Source: an uncultured Chloroflexus sp.
Lineage (GTDB): Bacteria > Chloroflexota > Chloroflexia > Chloroflexales > Chloroflexaceae
Reading direction: 5' to 3'
Length of the DNA stretch: 64,000 nt
Assembly: GCF_937951745.1 (NCBI RefSeq)
Contig: NZ_CALFBQ010000071.1
Location: 1 to 64,000 of the forward strand
Part shown: positions 17,642-24,602 of the stretch, in pieces
Position numbering within the stretch: position 1 is the stretch's first letter
Layout: each line of letters opens with the position of its first letter
Made by a program: the position numbers and the translations under genes
The notes under the pieces: generated by a model
The model's database searches: none
Seen by the model: only the letters and a program-made list of their open reading frames with translations
What the model was told of the DNA's origin: nothing

Positions 17642-18484
17642 TTAGCGCAATGACATATATGCCACACCGCCTACCAATGCTATCCCCACAAGGCTGTATT
17701 CAAGCAGAAGCCGACGATTCAATTGACCGATACAGGCATAGCCCAACAATCCGACGACAACATACAATACCGTCACCAACACCACTCCCGCCAACAGAAA
17801 GGTGGTCTGCCAATAGTTGAGAGCCCACATCAGCTCGGCGATCCCGATGCCGGCAACCAGCGCCACCCCAAACGAAACCGGCCGGCGCTGGATGTTGAGC
17901 AGCGCATAGATGAGGAACGCAGATACCAACGCCACCATTGTCGCCGAATAGAGCGTGCGATAGCGCGTATAGTAAATCGCGCTAAAGCTGCCAAACGCGA
18001 TGAGATAGCCGATGATATGCAACACGATCTGCGCCGGCGTATGGATCTCGGCCCGCCGGTCGAGACTAAAATATTGCGCCGCGAGTGTCACGATTAACAT
18101 CCCGGCAGTGACTATCAACGCTAGCAAGAAGGCCGTCCCGCCCAACACTGAATTGAAGAGTTGCCAGAAGGCGTAGGCTGCTACCACACTCAGCCCCGGC
18201 AGGAACCAGAATGCTGGAGTTACACTGCGTAATGGCCCGAACGAACGGACAATCCAGTTCATCGGGTGCGGATGCGAGCGCGCAACCCAATCGGCGCCCA
18301 TTGCCGCTAACAATGCTAGTGAGCCGATTAACAACCATGATAGGCTGATTTCAGGTAGATCGCCGCCAAACGCAAAGCGTGGATTGACCGTACTGGTGTC
18401 GATGAGAAACACGATTACCAGCCCGATTGTGACGATAAACGCAATCGTAACAATCTGCTCATAACGCGGTTGTGGTGATTGCAC
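17642..18484 (-). CDS. Polytopic membrane protein of unknown function
   Basis: The product has 280 residues and is almost entirely hydrophobic, with about eight predicted membrane segments (IVTIAFIVTIGLVIVFLI; LSWLLIGSLALLAAMG; FWFLPGLSVVAAYAFWQLF; FLLALIVTAGMLIVTLAAQYF; and others). No catalytic motif is visible. GAGAACGG lies just before the ATG. It is transcribed divergently from the MarR gene, and a palindrome sits between the two, so it is a plausible target of that regulator. I do not recognise the family. Confidence 0.75.
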   Translation of the reverse strand: MQSPQPRYEQIVTIAFIVTIGLVIVFLIDTSTVNPRFAFGGDLPEISLSWLLIGSLALLAAMGADWVARSHPHPMNWIVRSFGPLRSVTPAFWFLPGLSVVAAYAFWQLFNSVLGGTAFLLALIVTAGMLIVTLAAQYFSLDRRAEIHTPAQIVLHIIGYLIAFGSFSAIYYTRYRTLYSATMVALVSAFLIYALLNIQRRPVSFGVALVAGIGIAELMWALNYWQTTFLLAGVVLVTVLYVVVGLLGYACIGQLNRRLLLEYSLVGIALVGGVAYMSLR

Positions 18485-18512
18485 GCCCCGTTCTCCTTAA
18501 ATGAGTAGAAAC

Positions 18513-18528
18513 TGTTTCATTTGAAACA
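18513..18528. promoter_or_regulatory. Palindromic operator candidate between membrane protein and marR genes
   Basis: TGTTTCA-TT-TGAAACA is a 7-bp inverted repeat with a 2-base centre. It lies four bases upstream of the -35 box of the MarR gene promoter and 29 bases from the divergent gene start. Its size and symmetry suit a MarR dimer. Confidence 0.55.
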
Positions 18529-18531
18529 ATA

Positions 18532-18561
18532 TTGACACGCCAGTCATAGTCATGTTATAGT
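18532..18561 (+). promoter_or_regulatory. Promoter of the MarR-family gene
   Basis: TTGACA (18532-18537), an 18-base spacer and TATAGT (18556-18561). It leaves a leader of about 105 bases before the ATG. Confidence 0.65.
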
Positions 18562-18672
18562 TGCATGTAGCAGGAATTATACGGTAGACAACTATTACTC
18601 CTGTTTGCCTAGTGACACTATTTTATTTGACTCCTACCCCTGCGCCTCCAGCGCACTAGTGAGGAGACAGCG

Positions 18673-19176
18673 ATGAGCCTCTCCACCGAGCCTACCGGAC
18701 GGCAGCAGAGTAGTGAGACGACGCCTGAGCTTGAGGCATATACCTTGCTGCGTCAGGTTCACTCGATGCTCGAGACGTACAATCGCTACGATCTGCGCGG
18801 TGAGGATTTGACGGTTCCGCAATTTATGATCCTGAATTATGCGTCGCGTAGCGGTGTGCCGCTCAGCGAGATCAGCGCACGCATGATGTGCGACAACTCC
18901 AATTTGACCGGTATTGTCGATCGTCTGATCGCCAAAGGGTATGTCGAGCGCCGTCCCGATCCGAACGATCGCCGGGTGAGCCTCATTTGCCTCACCGAAG
19001 CCGGCGCTGAGAAATTGCGTAATTTGCGCCCGCGCCATCACGAACGCTTGCGCAGGCGGATGCGTTCGCTCTCTGAGCACGAGGTGCATCAATTGCGCGA
19101 ATTGCTGCGCTCATTGTATAGCGGGTTGCTTGCGCCAGTTGAGGATGACCGCAATGGGCAAGAGGCGAACGACTAA
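18673..19176 (+). CDS. MarR-family transcriptional regulator
   Basis: The product has 167 residues. A helical N-terminus (YTLLRQVHSMLETYNRYDLRGEDLTVPQFMILNYASR) precedes the winged helix: PLSEISARMMCDNSNLTGIVDRLIAKGYVERRPDPNDRRVSLICLTEAG. This includes the DRR wing tip typical of MarR. A C-terminal dimerisation helix follows (LSEHEVHQLRELLRSLYSGLL). GAGGAGACAGCG precedes the ATG. MarR proteins usually repress their own gene and a neighbour and are released by small aromatic ligands or oxidation. The palindrome at 18513-18528 and the divergent membrane protein gene fit that pattern. The ligand is unknown. Confidence 0.93.
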   Translation: MSLSTEPTGRQQSSETTPELEAYTLLRQVHSMLETYNRYDLRGEDLTVPQFMILNYASRSGVPLSEISARMMCDNSNLTGIVDRLIAKGYVERRPDPNDRRVSLICLTEAGAEKLRNLRPRHHERLRRRMRSLSEHEVHQLRELLRSLYSGLLAPVEDDRNGQEAND

Positions 19177-19186
19177 GCCCTGCCAT

Positions 19187-20200
19187 TTATCCCACGCTGA
19201 GATAATCCCGGCCCGGTTGATAGCCCATCTCCGCTAACCAGCCATCGATCAAGTCGCGCGCGCCATGGTTGGTGACGTACACCAGCACGAATGGCCGTGG
19301 CTGGCGGTCGAGCCATTTCGGTGCATGCACCGGCGCGCCCCAAATGGTTTGGCCGATTTTGGCTGGATCAATATCGATCCATGCCGCTGGCGGAAAGCCG
19401 CGTTCGATCAGCCGGCGCGCCCGTCGGCGCGTAACTCGGCCTGCCCCCCAATAAACCAGCGCCCGCCCGCTGTGTAGCCGTGGATCATTGGCTAAGAAAC
19501 AAGCCCGTAATTCGTCAAAAGCGGCGCGGGCATAGCGCGGATCGGTGCGCGTCGCGCGATCGGGTCGCTCGCGCCAAGCCAGCAGATTGCGCGGTAGTTT
19601 GGCCATCTGCAACCCCGCTGCATGCATCCGTAGCCACAATTCGTAGTCTTCGGGCCACGGTTCATTAGTGTAACCGCCCAATCTCTGCACTGCCTCGCAC
19701 CGGAACATCACCGAGGGGTGAGCAAAGGGCGACTCAACGTAGATCTCAGCCGCCACCTGTTCCGGTGTAAGCACCCGATTCTGCCAACGCAGGTATTCGC
19801 GTAAACCGGCTCGCACTTCCCGCGCCGGAAAAGCCACCACCCGGCTAGCAATCAGAGCGAGCTGAGGCTGCGCCATTAAGGCCTGATATTGCAGCGCCAG
19901 CCGATCTGGGTGCATCACGTCATCAGCATCCATCCGGGCAATGATCGGCGCGCGTGCTAACGCAAGACCGAGATTGAGCGCCGCCGTCAATCCGATCCGT
20001 CCGGCCTTGATCGGCACGATCCGCGCGTCACCCGCCGCCGCTGCGGCGACAATGGCCGGCGATTCGTCGTCAGAACCATCGTCAATCGCCAGCACTTCGT
20101 AGTCTGTGAAACGCTGCCGCGCCAGCGAACGCAAACAGGCCGGCAAGGTCGTTGCCGCATTGCGGATGGGCAAGATGATTGAGATACGTGGTACAGTCAT
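19187..20200 (-). CDS. Family 2 glycosyltransferase
   Basis: The product has 337 residues. The N-terminal GT-A domain has RISIILPIRNAATTLPACLRSL, the VLAIDDGSDDES nucleotide-binding segment, APIIARMDADDVMHPDRL (DxD motif MDADD) and a catalytic WPEDYELWLRMHAAG block. The last 100 residues include a WGAGRVTRRRARRLIERGFPPAAWIDIDPAKIG stretch that resembles a Rossmann-like extension sometimes fused to such transferases. It would transfer a sugar from a nucleotide-sugar to an envelope glycan; donor and acceptor are unknown. I chose the ATG at 20200; the longer frame to 20239 adds residues encoded by repeat-like DNA. No Shine-Dalgarno sequence is visible. Confidence 0.88.
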   Translation of the reverse strand: MTVPRISIILPIRNAATTLPACLRSLARQRFTDYEVLAIDDGSDDESPAIVAAAAAGDARIVPIKAGRIGLTAALNLGLALARAPIIARMDADDVMHPDRLALQYQALMAQPQLALIASRVVAFPAREVRAGLREYLRWQNRVLTPEQVAAEIYVESPFAHPSVMFRCEAVQRLGGYTNEPWPEDYELWLRMHAAGLQMAKLPRNLLAWRERPDRATRTDPRYARAAFDELRACFLANDPRLHSGRALVYWGAGRVTRRRARRLIERGFPPAAWIDIDPAKIGQTIWGAPVHAPKWLDRQPRPFVLVYVTNHGARDLIDGWLAEMGYQPGRDYLSVG

Positions 20201-20204
20201 GAAT

Positions 20205-20334
20205 ATGTAACGCAAAGGCGCAACGAGCGCCAAGGACATTGAGGATGGTGACTAACGAGTGGAAAAACCACCCCAATCCCAACGCTTTGCGCCCTTGGCG
20301 TCCTCTGCGCCTTCGCGTTTCACCCTCTACGGCG
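20205..20334. repeat. Inverted, CGCAAAGGCGC-type intergenic repeat
   Basis: AACGCAAAGGCGC and GCGCCAAGGAC (20210-20239) are answered in inverted form by GCCCTTGGCGTCC and GCGCCTTCGCGTT (about 20290-20320). The inner 12-mer GCGTCCTCTGCG also occurs at 3378-3389. No gene lies in this spacer. Confidence 0.5.
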
Positions 20335-20362
20335 TAGGGAGACGGACGAACGTCCGTCTCTA
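20335..20362 (-). terminator. Perfect hairpin at the 3' end of the Fe-S protein gene
   Basis: GTAGG, then GAGACGGACG-AA-CGTCCGTCTC, then TAC. The stem is 10 bp with a 2-base loop. The TAG stop of the minus-strand Fe-S gene (20360-20362) is part of the structure. It belongs to the GTAGG/CCTAC hairpin family described in the findings. Confidence 0.65.
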
Positions 20363-22522
20363 CATACCACGCTCATCGCCGGACGCCGTGCCGCTAACGC
20401 TCTCTAACAACATTTCGGCCACATCGCGCCGCTGCAACGTCTCGGCGCGACCGGTGTTCTTGGCCGCATCTTCAAACATCACCATGCAGAATGGGCAGGC
20501 AACCGCCAGCGTCTGCGGTTGCGGCGCAACGAGCTGTTCCAGCCGGATCACATTCACATTGCGCTCACCCCAGCGTTCTAGCCAGACGTTGCCGCCGCCG
20601 CCGCCGCAACACATTGCCCGCTCGCGGTTGCGCTCCGGCGCTTCGACCAGCTCAAGGCCGGGGATGCTACTCAGCAAGCTGCGCGGATCATCGTAGATGT
20701 CGTTGTAGCGCCCGATATAGCAAGGATCGTGGTAGACTACGCGCTCTCTCACCGCTTTGGCCGGCTTGAGTTTGCCCTCGCGCACCAAGCGGGCCAAAAA
20801 CTCGGTGTGATGGACGACCTCGTAATCAATGCCGGCCCGCCCGCCGAACTGCGGGTACTCGTTCTTGATACTGTTGAAGCAGTGGGCGCAGGTGGTGACG
20901 ACCGTGCGGAACTTGTATTGGTGCATAGTCTCGATCGCCTGTTGGGCTTGGGCTTGAAAGAGCATCTCTTCGCCCATGCGACGGGCCGGGTCGCCAGTGC
21001 AGCACTCCTCTTCGCCGAGGATGGCGAAATCAACCCCAGCTTGTTGCAGCAGTTGCACCATGGCCCGCGCCACTTTGCGCGATCGTTCGTCATAGCTCGG
21101 CGCACAACCAACCCAATAGAGCACCTCGACCTGCTCTTTCTCGGCTAGCACTGGCACATCTAGCCCTTCCGTCCACGCGCTACGCTCGCGGGCCGGCAGC
21201 CGCCATGGGTTGCTCTGCCGCTCGATCCCTTCTAGCACCCGCTTAACGCCTTGCGGTACCTCGCTCGCGATCATCGTCAAGTGGCGACGCATGTCAACGA
21301 TGTCATCAACGTGCTCGATCATCGCCGGGCATTCATGCACGCAAGCATTGCAGGTGGTACAAGCCCACAGCTCCTCAGGTTCGATCAACGTGCCAATCAA
21401 TGGCATCGTCTCGGCAGTCACGCCGTTACCATTCAATTCGGCCAGCTTACGCACCGTGCCATCTTTGAAATGGATAGGATCGCCGCGCTGCAAGTCGGCT
21501 AGCTTGGTGATGATGTACTTCGGCGAGAGCAACGCACCGCTGGCATGAGCCGGGCAGACACTCTGGCAGCGACCGCAACGCATACAGGCATCAAGATCCA
21601 TCCGCCGCTTCCACGTCAGATCGGCCAGCGTCGTCACACCTAGACGCGGCTCGTCTTTCTCGATCTCAGCCTCAAGGTTGGGGATCGGATCGAGCGCGCC
21701 TTTTGGTTGCAAGTCGCGGAAGAGTGTATTCAGCGGCGTGTAGATAATATGGCGGAACTTGCTGAACGGCAGCGAGGCCATGAATAGGCCGGTCGCGGCA
21801 GCGTGGGTATACCAAAGCACCGGATGGATGGCGAGCGCCACCGGACTACCGTCACCGAGGCCGATTGCGCGGAAGATGGTGGCTAGCGCAAAGCCAACAT
21901 ACGCCAGCTTGGCCCACTCTTGCTCGTAAACCGGCACACCGCCGATAGTCTGGTTCGCGATCCGCAACCCCTCGATGAGAAAGCCGCCAATCCCCAAAAA
22001 CAACAGCACCCCCAACACCCAACTATCGGTGCGCCGGTTATCGAGCCGGTCAGGCTTGGTGCGGTAGCGCCGCCACGTTGCCCACAGCAAACCGGCGACG
22101 AAGGCTAAACCGAGCGTATCGAGGATGAACTCATACGCCTTGTAGAAATCGCCGACCAAAATCTTGCCGGCCTGCTCACCCATCAGCGGAATGGTAAAAT
22201 CTTCTTCGACCGCAATAATATCGGTGCCGATGAACAGAGTGAGAAAGCCAAAGAAGATCAAAGCGTGCATCACGCCGGCCCGGCGGTCGCGCAGCACCTT
22301 CTTTTGACCAAGACTCTGGCGGGTAAACTCAAGCAAGCGGGTGATCGGATTGCCGATCCGGTTGGCGGGCCGTCCGCGTCGCCAACGGGCGATATCGCGC
22401 AGGATGCCCCATGCCATCACCGCAGTGGTAATCAGAACCGTCAAGTAGAGGAACGTTGCGCCAATCGTATGGTCAATGTTCCAATAGATCTCGCGGATCG
22501 CGATAATCTGCTCTTGCTCCAT
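20360..22522 (-). CDS. Membrane-bound Fe-S oxidoreductase, HdrD/GlpC-like with NarI-type anchor
   Basis: The product has 720 residues. The N-terminal 270 or so contain about five membrane segments of the nitrate-reductase gamma type, with His residues that could ligate haem b (DHTIGATFLYLTVLIT; GVMHALIFFGFLTLFIG; WYTHAAATGLFMASL). A 4Fe-4S pair follows: CMRCGRCQSVCPAHA and CTTCNACVHECPAM. The C-terminal half has two CCG-type domains of heterodisulfide-reductase subunits (EEECCTGDPARRMG, TTCAHCFNSIKNEYP; DPCYIGRYNDIYDDPR, CCGGGGGNVWLE, CPFCMVMFEDA). Such fusions are thought to pass electrons between a soluble donor (for example electron-transfer flavoprotein) and quinones. GGAG precedes ATG 22522. 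Confidence 0.9.
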   Translation of the reverse strand: MEQEQIIAIREIYWNIDHTIGATFLYLTVLITTAVMAWGILRDIARWRRGRPANRIGNPITRLLEFTRQSLGQKKVLRDRRAGVMHALIFFGFLTLFIGTDIIAVEEDFTIPLMGEQAGKILVGDFYKAYEFILDTLGLAFVAGLLWATWRRYRTKPDRLDNRRTDSWVLGVLLFLGIGGFLIEGLRIANQTIGGVPVYEQEWAKLAYVGFALATIFRAIGLGDGSPVALAIHPVLWYTHAAATGLFMASLPFSKFRHIIYTPLNTLFRDLQPKGALDPIPNLEAEIEKDEPRLGVTTLADLTWKRRMDLDACMRCGRCQSVCPAHASGALLSPKYIITKLADLQRGDPIHFKDGTVRKLAELNGNGVTAETMPLIGTLIEPEELWACTTCNACVHECPAMIEHVDDIVDMRRHLTMIASEVPQGVKRVLEGIERQSNPWRLPARERSAWTEGLDVPVLAEKEQVEVLYWVGCAPSYDERSRKVARAMVQLLQQAGVDFAILGEEECCTGDPARRMGEEMLFQAQAQQAIETMHQYKFRTVVTTCAHCFNSIKNEYPQFGGRAGIDYEVVHHTEFLARLVREGKLKPAKAVRERVVYHDPCYIGRYNDIYDDPRSLLSSIPGLELVEAPERNRERAMCCGGGGGNVWLERWGERNVNVIRLEQLVAPQPQTLAVACPFCMVMFEDAAKNTGRAETLQRRDVAEMLLESVSGTASGDERGM

Positions 22523-22654
22523 TGCCTTTCTCCGCACAAATGCCGGCGCCCGGAACTGGGCCGATCATAGCATTCGTGCTGCAAAGCGTCAATGCGACAA
22601 GGATGGCATACGACATCACGCTCGAAACGCCGCCAGTACCGGCACCCTTCTGCA

Positions 22655-23689
22655 TCACTCGGCAAAGGCCACCAACGCCCCCCGCACCACGACATTGACC
22701 CGTGTGCCCACTGGCACATCGTGCCACGGGGCCAGACGCGCTGTGATCATAGCACCGTCGCTCAGGCGCACCTCGTATCGCACATCGGCACCGAAATAGT
22801 TACGCTCGACGATCTGGTGCGGCGATTCGTCATCGACCTCTAATTCGATCGCTTCGGGCCGGATCATTACGCTGACCAAGCCATGGTGCGGGGTCAGCAA
22901 CGGCAGGCGCCCGATCACGCTCTGCGCAACCAGACCGTGCGCTTCCGCTGGAATAAAATTAGCAGCACCGACAAACGAAGCGACGGCGCGATTGGTCGGA
23001 CGCTCATACAGGTCACGCGGCGGTGCAACCTGCACAATCCTCCCGTTGATCATGACCCCGACCAGATCGGCAATGCTGAGTGCCTCTTCCTGATCGTGAG
23101 TGACGAAGAGAGCCGTCGCGCCTTCGCGGCGCAGAATCTGGCGTACTTCATTGCGCACCGCCATACGCAATCCGGCGTCGAGGTTCGAGAAGGGTTCATC
23201 GAGCAAGATCAAGGTCGGACGGGGAGCCAAGGCGCGTGCCAGTGCCACTCGTTGCTGCTGCCCGCCCGACAATTCGTGCGGCATGCGCCGGCCAGCATCA
23301 GCCAACCCCACCAACGTCAGCAACTCATGCACCCGCGTCTCGCGTTCAGGACTACGCGGCAAGCCGTAGGCCACGTTTTGCGCCACGCTGAGATGGGGAA
23401 AGAGGGCGTAATCTTGAAACACCATCCCCACTCGACGCTGTTCGGGAGGGATGCCAGCCCCGCATGGCCCCACCACCGTGCGCCCGCCGATCATAATGAC
23501 ACCGCTATCGGGCTGCTCGAAACCGGCAATCAGGCGCAGCAACGTGGTCTTGCCGCAGCCCGATGGGCCGAGCAGGGCCATAAACTTGCCGGCAGCCAGC
23601 TCGAGACTGACTTCATTGACCGCCGTGAGCGATCCGTAATGGCGGCTCAGGCGTTGAATGGAGAGCGCGGTTGTTTCGATTGAGATCAT
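22655..23689 (-). CDS. ABC transporter ATPase, Fe(III)/spermidine/sulfate class (FbpC-like)
   Basis: The product has 344 residues. The nucleotide-binding domain has Walker A GPSGCGKTT, Q-loop VFQDYALFPHLS, signature LSGGQQQRVALARAL, Walker B LILLDEPFSNLD and H-loop FVTHDQEEAL. The last 100 residues form a TOBE-type regulatory domain (MIRPEAIEL; NYFGADVRYEVRL). This arrangement is typical of importers for iron(III), putrescine, sulfate or molybdate. FbpC is the closest guess from the TOBE_2-like NYFGADVRYEV segment. No permease or binding protein gene is next to it, so it may be an orphan ATPase. No clear Shine-Dalgarno sequence precedes the ATG. Confidence 0.85.
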   Translation of the reverse strand: MISIETTALSIQRLSRHYGSLTAVNEVSLELAAGKFMALLGPSGCGKTTLLRLIAGFEQPDSGVIMIGGRTVVGPCGAGIPPEQRRVGMVFQDYALFPHLSVAQNVAYGLPRSPERETRVHELLTLVGLADAGRRMPHELSGGQQQRVALARALAPRPTLILLDEPFSNLDAGLRMAVRNEVRQILRREGATALFVTHDQEEALSIADLVGVMINGRIVQVAPPRDLYERPTNRAVASFVGAANFIPAEAHGLVAQSVIGRLPLLTPHHGLVSVMIRPEAIELEVDDESPHQIVERNYFGADVRYEVRLSDGAMITARLAPWHDVPVGTRVNVVVRGALVAFAE

Positions 23690-23693
23690 GGTT

Positions 23694-23764
23694 TACGGAT
23701 GGCGTAGAGGGCAGAGCGGCGCTCGGCCCGCACAATACGGATAGCGTAGAAGGCAGAGCGGCGC
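23694..23764. repeat. Two tandem copies of a 29-base repeat
   Basis: TACGGATGGCGTAGAGGGCA continuing to GAGCGGCGC (23694-23722) and a copy with two changes (23736-23764), 42 bases apart. They lie between divergent genes, just upstream of the ABC ATPase start. Confidence 0.6.
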
Positions 23765-23912
23765 GCTGCCTGTACCGGTCTTTCGATTCGGATTGTAACA
23801 TACCCGTGAAAGTTGTTACCCATTTACTTCGCACAATACAGGCGCATGGTATAGTTGAAGATAGAGAGCAGCGAAGGCGCTGCTCGTGACGAGGCGTCAG
23901 GGAGGTAGCGTT

Positions 23913-24560
23913 ATGTTTGTTGGCGAGCGGATGTCGCATCCCCCGATTACGGTAACTCCAGAAACGTCGATCCACGATGCAATGCACTTGATGCGTACCG
24001 AACATATCCGGCGCGCGCCGGTGGTTTCCCACGGTCGTCTGGTCGGTATTGTCTCGCTGAAAGACCTGATCAACGCCTCGCCTTCGCCAGCAACGACGCT
24101 GAGCGTGTGGGAATTGAACTACTTGCTAAGCAAGCTGACGGTTGACCGCGTGATGACCCGCGATGTCTATACGGTTTCGGTTGACACGCCGATCGAGGAA
24201 GCGGCGCGAATTATGGCCGACCGACGGGTAGGCGGGTTGCCGGTCATGCGCGGGAATGAGCTGGTCGGTATTATTACCGAGACCGATCTATTTAAGATCT
24301 TTCTTGAGCTCATGGGCGCACGCAGCCCCGGCATCCGGGTGACGGTGAGCATGGCCGATGAACCGGGATCGCTCGCCAAACTCACGGCAGCGATTGCCAA
24401 TAGCGGCGGGAATATCATTGCGCTTGGCACCTTCGCCGGCGAGACGGCGGCTATGTCGGAAGTGACCTTTAAGGTCAGCGGAATGGCGATCGATCAGGTG
24501 CGCGAGGTGATTACGCCAGTGGTGGCGAAAGTGATAGATGTGCGCGAGACGCATCCATAA
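23913..24560 (+). CDS. CBS-domain pair with C-terminal ACT domain
   Basis: The product has 215 residues. Two CBS motifs (ERMSHPPITVTPETSIHDAMHLM up to GRLVGIVSLKDLI; DRVMTRDVYTVSVDTPIEEAARIM up to NELVGIITETDLF) form a Bateman module that usually binds adenosyl nucleotides. An ACT-like domain follows (GIRVTVSMADEPGSLAKLTAAIANSGGNI), typical of amino-acid sensing. The protein resembles AcuB-type regulators but has no catalytic domain, so it is probably a cytoplasmic allosteric sensor. I chose ATG 23913 with GGGAGG eight bases upstream. Confidence 0.9.
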   Translation: MFVGERMSHPPITVTPETSIHDAMHLMRTEHIRRAPVVSHGRLVGIVSLKDLINASPSPATTLSVWELNYLLSKLTVDRVMTRDVYTVSVDTPIEEAARIMADRRVGGLPVMRGNELVGIITETDLFKIFLELMGARSPGIRVTVSMADEPGSLAKLTAAIANSGGNIIALGTFAGETAAMSEVTFKVSGMAIDQVREVITPVVAKVIDVRETHP

Positions 24561-24566
24561 TAGCAG

Positions 24567-24602
24567 CGCGGTAGGCACAACGTCTGCGTTGCCCCTACCG
24601 CG
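24567..24602. terminator. Hairpin between convergent CBS-ACT and amidase genes
   Basis: CGCGGTAGG (24567-24575) pairs with CCTACCGCG (24594-24602), and the inner CAACG/CGTTG extends the stem. The amidase stop codon lies inside the 3' arm. It is one of the GTAGG/CCTAC hairpins and is probably a bidirectional terminator. Confidence 0.65.
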
